Assembly (NCBI GenBank): GCA_944385965.1
Contig: CALWZG010000053.1
Span: forward strand, 1 to 64,000
Origin: an uncultured Anaerotruncus sp.
GTDB taxonomy: Bacteria > Bacillota > Clostridia > Oscillospirales > Ruminococcaceae
Direction of reading: 5' to 3'
DNA: 64,000 nt
Under the pieces are notes generated by a model that made no database searches, had not been told where the DNA came from, and saw only the letters and a program-made list of their open reading frames with translations. Made by a program: the position numbers and the translations under genes. Of this stretch, positions 1 through 8,467 are shown in pieces (the first letter of the stretch is position 1; each line of letters starts with the position of its first letter).

Positions 1-87
1 GGAACCGCCTCCACATCCCGCGAAAGAAGCGGCGAAGATAGTGGCGGCCAAGGCGAAAGCGGTGGCCTTTTTGGTGGACTGCATCAT
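1..87 (-). CDS. Lipoprotein, N-terminal fragment (probable solute-binding protein)
   Basis: This gene runs leftward off the window edge, so only its first 29 codons are visible. They encode a typical lipoprotein signal peptide: two lysines at residues 6-7, a hydrophobic alanine-rich stretch, and a lipobox ending FAGC with the lipidated cysteine at residue 25, followed by GGGS. The ATG at 87 is chosen because AAGAAGG lies about 8 bases upstream; a second ATG follows directly. Such proteins are anchored to the outer face of the membrane and are most often binding proteins of ABC transporters. The substrate cannot be read from this fragment. It is transcribed in the same direction as the amidohydrolase gene upstream of it. 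Confidence 0.8.
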   Translation of the reverse strand, partial: MMQSTKKATAFALAATIFAASFAGCGGGS

Positions 88-154
88 AAAAATTACCTTC
101 TTTCTTTGATTTTTGCCGGTTACTTCATAGACAAAGCCATCGAGGGGTCTAATG

Positions 155-197
155 TTGTTGTTGACGACGCCCTGAATTTCTGTCTTTCCATCTGTTT
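155..197. promoter_or_regulatory. Bipartite motif, copy 1 (shared with 3810-3851)
   Basis: TTGTTGTTGACGA at 155-167 and TTCCATCTGTTT at 186-197 recur exactly at 3810-3822 and 3840-3851. The gap is 18 bases here and 17 there. This copy lies upstream of the lipoprotein gene, and the other lies between pucR and yhcH. A shared regulator binding site is the simplest reading, but that is inference. Confidence 0.55.
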
Positions 198-219
198 GCC
201 TTTTGTATTATCCTAAAAG

Positions 220-1530
220 TTACTCAGGTTTTTCTACTTGTTTGAGAATTTTCCAATCTCGGCAGACCACTTCACCGCCGATTAAGGACAGAACTACCTT
301 ACCGCGCATGGTATCTCCTATGTAGGGGGTATTGGAACCTTTGCTGTGCAGACATTCGCGGGTAACCACCCATTCTTGGTCAGGGTCAAATACAGTAATG
401 TCTGCATCCGCGCCAATGGATAGGGTGCCTCGATTCTCCAAACGAAGAATACGGGCGGGATTTATGGTCAGGCAGGCGATAACATAGTTCAGATCCACTA
501 CACCTTTACGTACCATATCTAAAGCCAAGGGGAGAGTTGTTTCAAAACCAGCGATTCCAAACAGATTGGTGGCATCCAATCCGCCGGAGATTTCCTCATC
601 GGTGTAGGGACAGTGATCCGAGGCGATTACATCCACCAGATGATCCCGAAGGCCGAGCTGAATCCCCTCCATATCCTCTTTGCCGCGGAATGGGGGTTTT
701 ACCTTGGCGCGAGTGCCTTTTTCCTTTACAATTTCCTCTGTACGGCTGAATTGGTGAGGAATCACCTCACAGGTAAAGGGAACACCACGCTGTCTGAAAA
801 AGCGTACCAGTTCCACCGAGCGTTGGGAACCCAAATGAGCGATATGCATATGGCCTTGGATTTCTTCCTGGATAATCAGATTGCGGGCCATTTCGATATC
901 CTCACTTACTGAGGAGATTCCAGGAAGACCAAGTTCTTCTGCCAGTTTACCAGCGTTTACAACACCCTTGCCAGTATACTGTTTATCCTCACAATGAAGG
1001 TCCACCACGCGATTTACCAATTTAGTTTGTTTCAGGATTTCCCGCATCATGGTGGCTTCTTTAAAGGAATTTCCATCATCGGAGAAAGCCACCGCTCCAG
1101 CGTCAGCAAGGGCTTTCATATCCACGATTTTTTCCCCTTTACGGCCAACCGTAACTGCGGCAAAGGGATAAATACGGGTGACAGCGCTTTCAGCGGCTCT
1201 TTTTTTCACCTCATAAATCATTTCCGGGGTGTCTACCACCGGAGTACTGTTGGGCATGATGCCTACACTGGTGAATCCTCCGCAGATGGCGGAACAAGAA
1301 GCGGTATAAAAGGTATCTCGCTCCTTTTCCTCAAAATCCCGCATATGAGCATGCATTTCTACAAATCCGGGCGCTACGATTTTTCCAGTTACATCTTCAA
1401 CTACCGCGTCCGTAGAATCTAGGTTAGGTCCAATCGCCGCGATTTTTCCATCTTCAATCATCAGGTCCAACAGACCATCAAGATGATTCGCTGGGTCGAT
1501 TATACGGCCGCCTTTTAGCAATATCTTCAA
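220..1530 (-). CDS. pyrC: Dihydroorotase-like amidohydrolase
   Basis: About 436 residues, matching class I dihydroorotases, which close carbamoyl-aspartate to dihydroorotate in pyrimidine synthesis. Visible family marks are the metal-binding HAH pair near residues 60-62 followed by MRD, a CGGFT...MPN block, AVAFSDDG, the HCED metal histidine, CEVIPHQF, KVKPPFR and ASDHCPY. The start is set at the TTG at 1530, which gives an N-terminus MKILLKGGRIID typical of the family; the longer frame from 1572 adds an AT-rich 14-residue extension. The neighbour is a PucR-type regulator rather than pyrimidine synthesis genes. A catabolic cyclic amidohydrolase (allantoinase or hydantoinase type) is therefore a real alternative, although the AVAFSDDG and KVKPPFR blocks favour dihydroorotase. 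Confidence 0.82.
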   Translation of the reverse strand: MKILLKGGRIIDPANHLDGLLDLMIEDGKIAAIGPNLDSTDAVVEDVTGKIVAPGFVEMHAHMRDFEEKERDTFYTASCSAICGGFTSVGIMPNSTPVVDTPEMIYEVKKRAAESAVTRIYPFAAVTVGRKGEKIVDMKALADAGAVAFSDDGNSFKEATMMREILKQTKLVNRVVDLHCEDKQYTGKGVVNAGKLAEELGLPGISSVSEDIEMARNLIIQEEIQGHMHIAHLGSQRSVELVRFFRQRGVPFTCEVIPHQFSRTEEIVKEKGTRAKVKPPFRGKEDMEGIQLGLRDHLVDVIASDHCPYTDEEISGGLDATNLFGIAGFETTLPLALDMVRKGVVDLNYVIACLTINPARILRLENRGTLSIGADADITVFDPDQEWVVTRECLHSKGSNTPYIGDTMRGKVVLSLIGGEVVCRDWKILKQVEKPE

Positions 1531-1645
1531 TTTATAACAAATCCTAATTAAAAAAATATATATATTGTCCATATGGCATAATCAATTCTAATCTATGGAT
1601 AATTAAAAGTCATGGTCACAGCACATGAAAAGTAGGTATATTGAG

Positions 1646-1660
1646 TGTGCAGACTGCACA
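1646..1660. promoter_or_regulatory. 15-bp palindrome, possible operator
   Basis: TGTGCAG-A-CTGCACA is a perfect inverted repeat of 7-base arms around one central base. It lies about 115 bases upstream of the amidohydrolase start. It is not followed by a T run, so it looks like a protein binding site more than a terminator. The regulator is unknown; PucR next door is a candidate. Confidence 0.4.
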
Positions 1661-1782
1661 TAAATAAAAATTTAACAATGCTACAAAAAAAGACAGGTAG
1701 ATGGAGTGAACTGTAAAGAGAACTTTAATGTATGAGCCCAGAACTGTTTGGCCTTGTAATCAAACGCAGACAGCATAAATCA

Positions 1783-1822
1783 GAGGGACCAGACTACACA
1801 AATAAATGTAGTCTGGTCCCTC
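1783..1822 (-). terminator. Terminator-like hairpin after pucR
   Basis: A perfect 16-bp stem (1783-1798 with 1807-1822) and an 8-base loop lie about 65 bases past the pucR stop. The T run on the minus strand is weak (TGATTT), so it may end transcription inefficiently or protect the mRNA end. Apart from this hairpin and the palindrome at 1646, I see nothing else in the gap 1531-1885. Confidence 0.65.
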
Positions 1823-1885
1823 AATTGGCAGAGTAGGTATAGACCTGCTTTGCGGAAAAGAAAAACTATAATTTTTCTGGTTGTT

Positions 1886-3622
1886 TCACAAGTTGTGTTT
1901 TGGGGGATTGCCAAGGCTGTTCAGAATCCTCATCACACGGATTCCGATTTGGAGTTTCAGCAGTTTTTCCGAATCCTCAAAATCTGTATTCAAAATAGAT
2001 TTGATTTTATTGATTCGATAGGTCATCGTATTTCTATGAATATATAGCTTTTTGGCGGCGGCGCTCAGATTGGCGTTTTCCAATAAGAAAACCTCCAATG
2101 TTTCCAAAAGATTGGTATTGTTTTCCTTGTCAAAGGTCACCAAAGGTCCTATCGCGGATTGATAAAATTCCATCAATACCTCTTTGGAAATCCCGGAACC
2201 CAGAATATTGTAAACCATCAGGTTCTCAAACCAGCTTACAGAGGTGGAGCAGGACATGAGCCGGGAAATGCGGATAGCTTCTTGAGCTTCAATGAAACTT
2301 TTTTTCAAATCCACAATATCAGCCTGTCCACAGCCTACACCCATCATCAATATGGGTTTTTCCTCTGATTTTTCACAAACGGATACAGCCATTTCATAGA
2401 GTCCTTGAATTAAGTCCTGGTAATAAAGCTCAAGACAGGAAAACCCCTCATCATCTTTGAGCTGAAGGAACAGGATGATGGTATGATTTCTGGAAAATAC
2501 ACAGGCACTTTTAGAATGAGTTTGAAAATATTCCTCACAAAGCCGGACAAGCCGGTGGGGAAGCCGAGCAATGCCAGACAGGTCACTTTTCGTTCCATAG
2601 GACAGCTGTTGGTCCGAAGTATGGAGCTGCATAACTGCACAGGTATAGTGCTTATTGGGTGACAGGCCATTTATTTCTGCCAAGCTGTGGGCATAGGAAG
2701 GGGACTCAATACGTCCTTCCAAAAGGTCAGTGAAGAAATCCTGACGGCGCATACGGCGGCTTTCCTCCACCCGCATCGTCTTAATGCGTTCCAAGGCGAC
2801 AATGATAGCGGCCTGTTCCAGACCCAACTGCTCAATACTGCGCAGTTTTCTTACCGATTCCCATACCATCAGGTATCCATATACCACCGAGGAGACCCGC
2901 ACAGGAAGAATCCGGCAGGGAACAGGTCCATCAGGCGTTTCGTAGGTTCGTTTAATGGGCTTTTTATATTCCTCAATATCTTTGGGGATAGAGAGAAAAA
3001 AGTCTTGACTGAAAGCGGGCTTTCCCTTTGAAAGGTTCAGCACCCGACTTAAAGGAACAGGATTTTTTTCATGCTCCCCATAGCTTAAAAGATTCCAGTG
3101 CCGGTCAAAAATGAGCAGGGGATTATTCACAACCCCAACTGTATTAGCGGCAATGGTATCAAGGGAATGTTCCAGCAAGGAATAAGCCATAAATTGTTTA
3201 TGTATTTTAAAATATTTTTGCAGCAGGGTATCTTCACGGTTATAAAGCTCTTTGAAGATATAGTGGGAGATTTGATTCAAGGTGCATTGAAAAGGAATAC
3301 TTAAAATAGGCAAAGCCCGGCGGTTTGCCTCATCAATCATCAGTTTGGGGACCTGGTCCCAGTATTTTTTTATTTTGACCGCCAATCCTGCGCAGGCAAG
3401 TTCTGACAATTCACGGATCAGCTTTTTTTGCAGGGCGGGGTCATTCTGAAAGATGTAGCCGGAGGTCAATACAAAATCCCCAGCCTCAAGCCAATCGAAG
3501 GCATCAGGGCAGTCGATAACGGTAACGTTGCGAATTAGATTATTAAGTCCTTTATGGCCAGCAACTACCTCCAGTCCCGGAAGCTCAGGATTGGAAAGCA
3601 GCGCTTGTACTGTAAAACCCAT
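1886..3622 (-). CDS. PucR-family transcriptional regulator
   Basis: 578 residues with the layout of PucR/CdaR-type regulators. An N-terminal PucR ligand domain (roughly 1-130) has the characteristic VTVIDCPDAFDWL and LTSGYIF segments. A central GGDEF-like region follows. The C-terminal HTH is near residues 500-560 (LSAAAKKLYIHRNTMTYRI). PucR in Bacillus controls purine catabolism; other members respond to sugar acids or amino acids. The start has a strong AGGAGG about 7 bases upstream. It diverges from the yhcH-like gene and runs in the same direction as the dihydroorotase-like gene, separated from it by a hairpin. The genes it controls are inferred only from neighbourhood. Confidence 0.9.
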   Translation of the reverse strand: MGFTVQALLSNPELPGLEVVAGHKGLNNLIRNVTVIDCPDAFDWLEAGDFVLTSGYIFQNDPALQKKLIRELSELACAGLAVKIKKYWDQVPKLMIDEANRRALPILSIPFQCTLNQISHYIFKELYNREDTLLQKYFKIHKQFMAYSLLEHSLDTIAANTVGVVNNPLLIFDRHWNLLSYGEHEKNPVPLSRVLNLSKGKPAFSQDFFLSIPKDIEEYKKPIKRTYETPDGPVPCRILPVRVSSVVYGYLMVWESVRKLRSIEQLGLEQAAIIVALERIKTMRVEESRRMRRQDFFTDLLEGRIESPSYAHSLAEINGLSPNKHYTCAVMQLHTSDQQLSYGTKSDLSGIARLPHRLVRLCEEYFQTHSKSACVFSRNHTIILFLQLKDDEGFSCLELYYQDLIQGLYEMAVSVCEKSEEKPILMMGVGCGQADIVDLKKSFIEAQEAIRISRLMSCSTSVSWFENLMVYNILGSGISKEVLMEFYQSAIGPLVTFDKENNTNLLETLEVFLLENANLSAAAKKLYIHRNTMTYRINKIKSILNTDFEDSEKLLKLQIGIRVMRILNSLGNPPKHNL

Positions 3623-3709
3623 ATAATGTTTCCTCCTGTGGACGATTGGTTCTTGCCTGGAATCATTGTAGCATAAACCTAGAAAAATTCAAATCATTCT
3701 ATAAAATTT

Positions 3710-3746
3710 ATCTAAATTAGTTAGCGTATGTATGCTCAATTTAGAT
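3710..3746. promoter_or_regulatory. Inverted repeat in pucR/yhcH intergenic region
   Basis: ATCTAAATT at 3710-3718 and AATTTAGAT at 3738-3746 form a perfect 9-base inverted repeat with a 19-base spacer. It lies between the two divergent genes and is a candidate operator for autoregulation of pucR or control of the yhcH-like gene. Confidence 0.4.
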
Positions 3747-3776
3747 GAAAATGGTGTTTTGGCAGATGGTTTTGGG

Positions 3777-3805
3777 TTGACATTTCATAGGATTTGTGTT
3801 AGTTT
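3777..3805 (+). promoter_or_regulatory. Possible promoter of the yhcH-like gene
   Basis: A perfect -35 hexamer TTGACA (3777-3782) is followed 17 bases later by TAGTTT (3800-3805), a poor -10. The poor -10 fits a gene that needs activation, but a different start point is possible. Confidence 0.35.
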
Positions 3806-3809
3806 CATA

Positions 3810-3851
3810 TTGTTGTTGACGAAACCTATTGGTTCTTACTTCCATCTGTTT
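3810..3851. promoter_or_regulatory. Bipartite motif, copy 2 (shared with 155-197)
   Basis: This is the second copy of the TTGTTGTTGACGA / TTCCATCTGTTT pair. The gap here contains AACCTATTGGTT, a short inverted repeat carrying the TTGGTT core that I recall from the Bacillus PucR box. The copy ends about 36 bases before the yhcH-like start and about 190 bases before the pucR start. Confidence 0.55.
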
Positions 3852-3887
3852 TATATGAAAGCGTGATTATAAAATGGAGGATTCAGT

Positions 3888-4349
3888 ATGATTTATGATA
3901 AATTGAGCAACGCCCATCTGTACTATGGCCTTGGGAAGAAGTTTGAGGATGCTTTTCGGTTTTTGGCCACTACGGACTTCAGCCAGATGCCTGCTGGTGT
4001 CTATTCCACTATGATTGATGGCAGGGAAACTGTTTATAAAGTGAAACGTTATGATTCCCGGCTGCATGAGGATTGTCATTTAGAAAAACATGAGAATTGC
4101 ATAGACCTGCAATATATTGTCAGCGGCAGGGAATATTTTGGGTATGCGCCTATGGACCAGGAGTTGGTCCGCTGCGGTGACAACCTGAGTGATGATTGTG
4201 TTTATTTTGAGGACATCTCCAGTAAGGTGGTTTTAAAGGCGGGGATGTTTGCTATGGCGTTTACAGATGATGTGCATATGCCGGAGCTGCGCATAGGGGA
4301 AGAACCAGTCCCAGTGGTAAAAGCTATTGTAAAAATTTGGGCAAAGTAA
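3888..4349 (+). CDS. YhcH/YjgK/YiaL family protein
   Basis: 153 residues, the usual length of this cupin-like family (DUF386), whose members include EbgC and the sialic acid anomerase NanQ. Recognisable segments are KHENCIDLQYIVSGREYFGYAP near the middle and the late VHMPEL. Its conserved His and Glu residues are thought to bind a metal and act on sugar anomers or sugar acids. A GGAGG lies about 8 bases before the ATG. It stands alone, divergent from the PucR regulator, and ends in a shared terminator with the metH operon. The sugar it acts on is not readable here. Confidence 0.88.
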   Translation: MIYDKLSNAHLYYGLGKKFEDAFRFLATTDFSQMPAGVYSTMIDGRETVYKVKRYDSRLHEDCHLEKHENCIDLQYIVSGREYFGYAPMDQELVRCGDNLSDDCVYFEDISSKVVLKAGMFAMAFTDDVHMPELRIGEEPVPVVKAIVKIWAK

Positions 4350-4350
4350 A

Positions 4351-4391
4351 AAAATGGTCACCAGGAAGCATTGCTTTCTGGTGACCATTTT
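4351..4391. terminator. Bidirectional terminator between yhcH-like gene and metH
   Basis: AAAATGGTCACCAG (4351-4364) pairs with CTGGTGACCATTTT (4378-4391), and the stem continues inward to about 19 bp with one G-U pair. A and T runs flank both sides, so it can serve the two converging genes. Confidence 0.85.
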
Positions 4392-4402
4392 CGTTTCTAA
4401 AA

Positions 4403-6772
4403 TTATCCTAAAACTTCCTTGGCAATATCCACCGAGCGTTTGGCGTCTTTGGCGTAGAAGTCAGCGCCAATTTCCTGGGCATATTCTGGTGTCAGTACAG
4501 CGCCTCCCACAAAAATTTTGCAGGGATGTCCACTGGCCCGCAAGGCGGCAATGGTGTCCCGCATGCTGCCCAAAGTGGTGGTCATAAGGGCGGACAAGCC
4601 GATTAAGGAGACATTTTCAGATACAGCGGTATTGACCACCTTCTCAATAGGCACATCCCGTCCCAGGTCGATAACCTGATAACCGTAATTCTCCAAAATC
4701 ACCTTTACGATATTTTTTCCAATATCATGGATATCCCCTTTGACTGTGGCCACAATGATTTTTCCCTTGGACACGGAGGAGGAACCTTTCTGGAGAATGC
4801 TGTCTTTAATCACCTCGAAAGCTTCACAGGAAGCGGAGGCGGCGTTGATGAGCTGGGGAAGGAAGATTTCCTGCCGCTCATACCGGTCTCCAACCTTATC
4901 CAGAGCGGGAATCAAAAACTGGTTCACAATCTCCAATTCTGTGTGGGATTGCAGCAATTCTTGGGTCAATCGCTTGGTTTCTTCACGCAGTCCCTTGGCA
5001 ATGGCTTGTTCAATATCCATAGAAGAGCCAACGGAAGAAGGGGCAGGGGACGCTGGTGCCTCTTGCGCCTGTGAGAACCGCTGGATAAAACCGGCGCTGT
5101 CAGTGTCCTGGCAGCTTAAAACCTTGTATGCAGCTACCAAGTCCATAATAGCCTTTTGGTTAGGATTGATAATGGGCAGGTCCAAACCGCAGTACAGCGC
5201 CTGGGTCAAAAAGCTGCCGGTAATCAGTTCCCGGCTGGGCAGTCCGAAAGAGATGTTGGAGACCCCCAGTACCGTATGAAGTCCCAGCTCTTTGGTAACC
5301 TGTTCCACGGCGGCCAGGGTTTCTTTCGCTTGGGCCTGTTGTGCAGATACAGTCAGGGTCAGGCAGTCAATAAACACATCCTCCTTGGGAATTCCATAGG
5401 AAAGGGCTTCCTGTAAAATCCGCTTAGCGATTTCAACCCGCCCTTGGGCGGTTTGAGGAATCCCGGAAGCGTCCAAGGTCAATCCCACCACAGCGGCCCC
5501 ATATTTTTTTACAATGGGCAAAACAGTCCGCAAAACCTCAGGGTCTCCATTCACCGAGTTTACAATGGCCTTGCCGTTATAACAGCGCAGGCCAGCCTCA
5601 ATAACCTGGGGATTGGAGGAGTCAATCTGTAAGGGGAGAGAGATGACACTTTGCAGCGCTTTGACTGTATCGGTCATCATCTGTGCCTCGTCAACGCCGG
5701 GAAGTCCCACATTTACATCCAGAATATCCGCCCCAGCGTCCACCTGTTCCATACCCCGCTCTAAAATGTACCCCAGGTCCTTTTCCCGAAGGGCCTGCTG
5801 GAACCGCTTTTTACCGGTAGGGTTAATCCGCTCTCCGATAACCCGCACACCATCAATGGACACTACCTGGGACGGGGTGCATATCCGGCTGACGGGATGA
5901 TACTCTCTTTTAGCGGGACACCTGCCAGCGAAGGTTTGGGTAATCTGTTGGATGTAGGCGGGACTGGTGCCGCAGCACCCTCCCAAAATAGAAACTCCCA
6001 AATCATAGTAGGGGGCCAGCTGTTGGGCAAACTGCTCCGGGGAGATGCCGTATTCCCCGGTTACAGGGTCAGGCAGTCCAGCGTTGGCCTTGATAATCAC
6101 TGGCAGCCGGGTGCTGGCGCATAAGGTTTCAGCCAGCGGATAAATCTCAGAGGGGCCTAAAGAACAGTTGATACCCACAGCGTCAACCCCAAGCCCCTCC
6201 AGTACACAGGCCATCGCTTCAACAGTGCAGCCGGTGAAGGTGCGCCCGTTTTTCTCAAAGGTCATAGTGACAAAAACCGGCAGGGAGGAATTCTCCTTGG
6301 CGGCCAAAACGGCGGCTTTTACCTCATAAAGGTCGGTCATGGTTTCAAACACCACCAAGTCGGCTCCCGCCTGTTCTCCAGCCACCACCATCTGACGAAA
6401 AACCTCATAAGCCTCCTCAAAAGAGAGGGTCCCCAAAGGCTCCAAAAGTTCCCCAATGGGGCCGATGTCCAAGGCTACCCGAGCGGAAGTTCCTTCCACC
6501 GCCCGGCGCCCAATGCCCACCGCCGCAGAGATAATCTCCTCCACCGTATAGCCGGTGCCTTCCAGCTTGTGGGCATTGGCACCAAAGGTGTTGGTGTAGA
6601 TGACTTGGCTGCCGCTGGCCAGATATTTTTTATGGATTTCCTCGATTTCCTTGGGGGCGGTGAGGCAGAGGGTTTCCGGCCGTTCCCCCAGCTTCAGGCC
6701 AGCAGCTTGGAGCATCGTTCCCATGGCCCCATCCAAAAAGAGGAATTGGTCCTTTAAATTAAGCTTTTCCAC
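4403..6772 (-). CDS. metH: Cobalamin-dependent methionine synthase, catalytic part without activation domain
   Basis: The product transfers a methyl group from methyltetrahydrofolate to homocysteine through bound cobalamin. From the N-terminus it has a homocysteine/zinc domain (about 1-290, with GINCSLGP and GGCCGTSP carrying zinc cysteines), a pterin domain (about 310-570, GERINPTGKK and DVNVGLPG), a four-helix cap (about 600-675) and a B12 domain (about 680-789) with the DIHDIG cobalamin-histidine motif. It ends right there, so the SAM-binding reactivation domain of full-length MetH is missing; that domain is encoded by the gene just upstream. The start is the GTG at 6772 because AAGGAAGG lies 8 bases upstream, giving about 789 residues; it overlaps the upstream stop by 14 bases. 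Confidence 0.93.
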   Translation of the reverse strand: MEKLNLKDQFLFLDGAMGTMLQAAGLKLGERPETLCLTAPKEIEEIHKKYLASGSQVIYTNTFGANAHKLEGTGYTVEEIISAAVGIGRRAVEGTSARVALDIGPIGELLEPLGTLSFEEAYEVFRQMVVAGEQAGADLVVFETMTDLYEVKAAVLAAKENSSLPVFVTMTFEKNGRTFTGCTVEAMACVLEGLGVDAVGINCSLGPSEIYPLAETLCASTRLPVIIKANAGLPDPVTGEYGISPEQFAQQLAPYYDLGVSILGGCCGTSPAYIQQITQTFAGRCPAKREYHPVSRICTPSQVVSIDGVRVIGERINPTGKKRFQQALREKDLGYILERGMEQVDAGADILDVNVGLPGVDEAQMMTDTVKALQSVISLPLQIDSSNPQVIEAGLRCYNGKAIVNSVNGDPEVLRTVLPIVKKYGAAVVGLTLDASGIPQTAQGRVEIAKRILQEALSYGIPKEDVFIDCLTLTVSAQQAQAKETLAAVEQVTKELGLHTVLGVSNISFGLPSRELITGSFLTQALYCGLDLPIINPNQKAIMDLVAAYKVLSCQDTDSAGFIQRFSQAQEAPASPAPSSVGSSMDIEQAIAKGLREETKRLTQELLQSHTELEIVNQFLIPALDKVGDRYERQEIFLPQLINAASASCEAFEVIKDSILQKGSSSVSKGKIIVATVKGDIHDIGKNIVKVILENYGYQVIDLGRDVPIEKVVNTAVSENVSLIGLSALMTTTLGSMRDTIAALRASGHPCKIFVGGAVLTPEYAQEIGADFYAKDAKRSVDIAKEVLG

Positions 6773-7448
6773 AGGTTTTACCTTCCTTTCGATAAGCGCA
6801 GGTTCTGAACAGACGACAGTGCTCACAACCCCGAAACCGCTTTTTAGGCGGGTTTTTGCATAAACCGATGACAGCGGTCACCGATTTGCGGGGAATCATG
6901 ATTCCTGAACCGCTGACACATAAACCTATGCGCCGTTGGGTATCCAGGAGCGTACAGAAATCCCGCTGGCAGCTGATAGGCATATCCCCATAGCCAGGGC
7001 TGAACCGGTCGGTGAAAAAGAGGCCCTTCGGCTTCCAGTCCTTGAAAAGAGATTCCTCCACCTGGTCGCAGATATTTTCGATGGCACAGCTGGCACAACT
7101 GTCCAGCACCAAAGCCTTGCCCATATCAGTAATTTGGGTTTGCCGCAGAAAAACCTCCACCTGGCTTCCCAGGGTGGCCGCCATCAGGATACATTCCTGA
7201 CAGTCGGCCAGCAGCTCCTGAATGTCCTTTCCAGGCAGGCGGAAGGAGGTGCCTTCCAAAAACAAAGCGCCGTCAGGATCTCTTTTTAAGGAGAAGGTTC
7301 GGCTAACCCAGCGGGGCGCCGCAATTTCCCGGATTCGTTCCTGGCACCAGCTGATTTGTTGGATAAGATCCTGGGGAACCTCTCCGCCCTTATATCCTAA
7401 ATATTTCAAAGCCTCATTCTCGTTGATGGTGATGCAAAGGCTTTCCAT
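6759..7448 (-). CDS. Methionine synthase reactivation-domain protein
   Basis: 229 residues resembling the C-terminal SAM-binding activation domain of MetH, as a stand-alone protein. The key match is RFSPGYGDMPISCQ followed by a region with SGSGIMIPRKSVTAVIG, which corresponds to the SAM-binding motif of MetH. A cysteine-rich tail (CEHCRLFRTCAYRKEGKTC) follows, which could bind a metal. In family members it binds S-adenosylmethionine and helps re-methylate oxidised cob(II)alamin on the catalytic protein. The start is the ATG at 7448, with GAGGAAG 8 bases before it. The gene overlaps metH by 14 bases, so the two are made together. Confidence 0.85.
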   Translation of the reverse strand: MESLCITINENEALKYLGYKGGEVPQDLIQQISWCQERIREIAAPRWVSRTFSLKRDPDGALFLEGTSFRLPGKDIQELLADCQECILMAATLGSQVEVFLRQTQITDMGKALVLDSCASCAIENICDQVEESLFKDWKPKGLFFTDRFSPGYGDMPISCQRDFCTLLDTQRRIGLCVSGSGIMIPRKSVTAVIGLCKNPPKKRFRGCEHCRLFRTCAYRKEGKTCGKA

Positions 7449-7538
7449 AGGCAACACTTCCTCAGTTCTGATAAAACCAGCCCCACCCTCCAAAATTCCG
7501 CTGTGGTTCAGGGTTAAGCGGCTGGCCCAATAGCCTTT

Positions 7539-7567
7539 ATTATAAAAAATTCCCAAAGAAATGTAAA
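7539..7567 (-). promoter_or_regulatory. Promoter of the split metH operon
   Basis: On the minus strand TTTACA (7562-7567) and TATAAT (7539-7544) are separated by exactly 17 bases. The predicted leader is about 84 nucleotides. I do not recognise a SAM or cobalamin riboswitch in it. Confidence 0.75.
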
Positions 7568-7670
7568 GAAAAATCTATATGGACTTGCAGAAAGAAGAAA
7601 GGGCCTGCTGCCAGGTTTTCATATCTGTATCTGTGGGAACGGGTTTTTTTCTAAAAAGTGGCTGGCGGGC

Positions 7671-7699
7671 TTTACTTTGTCTTATGATTATTGTAAAAT
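7671..7699 (+). promoter_or_regulatory. Promoter of the pyrH-polC cluster
   Basis: TTTACT (7671-7676) and TAAAAT (7694-7699) are separated by 17 bases and lie 49 bases before the pyrH start. Confidence 0.65.
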
Positions 7700-7747
7700 A
7701 AAGAGGCATTGGATACCTGACATTTTAATCATTTTGGAGGTCCGTAT

Positions 7748-8467
7748 ATGGCGCTGAAGTATAGGCGTGTACTTTTGAAATTAAGTGGAGAAGCCCTGGC
7801 GGGTGAAAAGAAATTTGGCATTGACTACCAGGTAGTGGGAGATATTTGCCAAAGTATTAAAAAATGTGTGGATGCTGGCGCCCAATTAGGAATTGTGGTG
7901 GGAGGCGGCAACTTTTACCGGGGCCGCAGCAGTGTACAGACCGACCGGACTCGGGCGGACCATATGGGAATGCTGGCTACGGTCATCAACGCTTTGGCTC
8001 TGGCGGATGGTCTGGAGTCGATAGGTGTGGAAGTGCGGGTGCAGACCGCTATTACCATGCAGCAGATCGCAGAGCCTTATATCCGCAATAAGGCCATCCG
8101 GCATATGGAAAAGGGCCGTGTGGTGATTTTTGGATGCGGAACAGGCAATCCCTTCTTTTCCACAGATACAGCTTCCTCTCTGCGGGCCGCGGAAATTGAG
8201 GCGGATGTGATGTTGAAGGCCACTATGGTGGATGGTGTTTATGATAAGGACCCCCATCAGTACCCAGATGCGGTGAAATATGACACAGTTACCTTCCATG
8301 AAGTTTTGGAGAAAAACCTGGGAGTGATGGACAGCACCGCTGCGGCCATGTGCCGGGACAATCAAATTGCTGTGTTGGTATTTAGTCTGGAACAGCCGGA
8401 TAACATTTTGGCTGCGATTAAGGGCGAAAATATTGGAACCATTGTGAAGGAGGATTCATCCAAATGA
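7748..8467 (+). CDS. pyrH: UMP kinase
   Basis: 239 residues, a normal length for the bacterial hexameric uridylate kinase, which phosphorylates UMP to UDP with ATP. It belongs to the amino acid kinase fold: KLSGEAL near the start binds phosphate, GGGNFYRGR forms the glycine loop, [15 protein letters not shown] contacts UMP, and [13 protein letters not shown] lies near the end. A GGAGG is placed about 7 bases before the ATG. It opens a dense + strand cluster ending with polC, and its stop overlaps the frr start (ATGA). PyrH and frr are paired in most bacteria. Confidence 0.97.
   Translation: MALKYRRVLLKLSGEALAGEKKFGIDYQVVGDICQSIKKCVDAGAQLGIVVGGGNFYRGRSSVQTDRTRADHMGMLATVINALALADGLESIGVEVRVQTAITMQQIAEPYIRNKAIRHMEKGRVVIFGCGTGNPFFSTDTASSLRAAEIEADVMLKATMVDGVYDKDPHQYPDAVKYDTVTFHEVLEKNLGVMDSTAAAMCRDNQIAVLVFSLEQPDNILAAIKGENIGTIVKEDSSK

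Noticed and set aside
7449..7532. SAM or cobalamin riboswitch in the split metH leader
   Set aside because: The leader of about 84 nucleotides is short and I could not match any known aptamer core, though I cannot run a covariance search.
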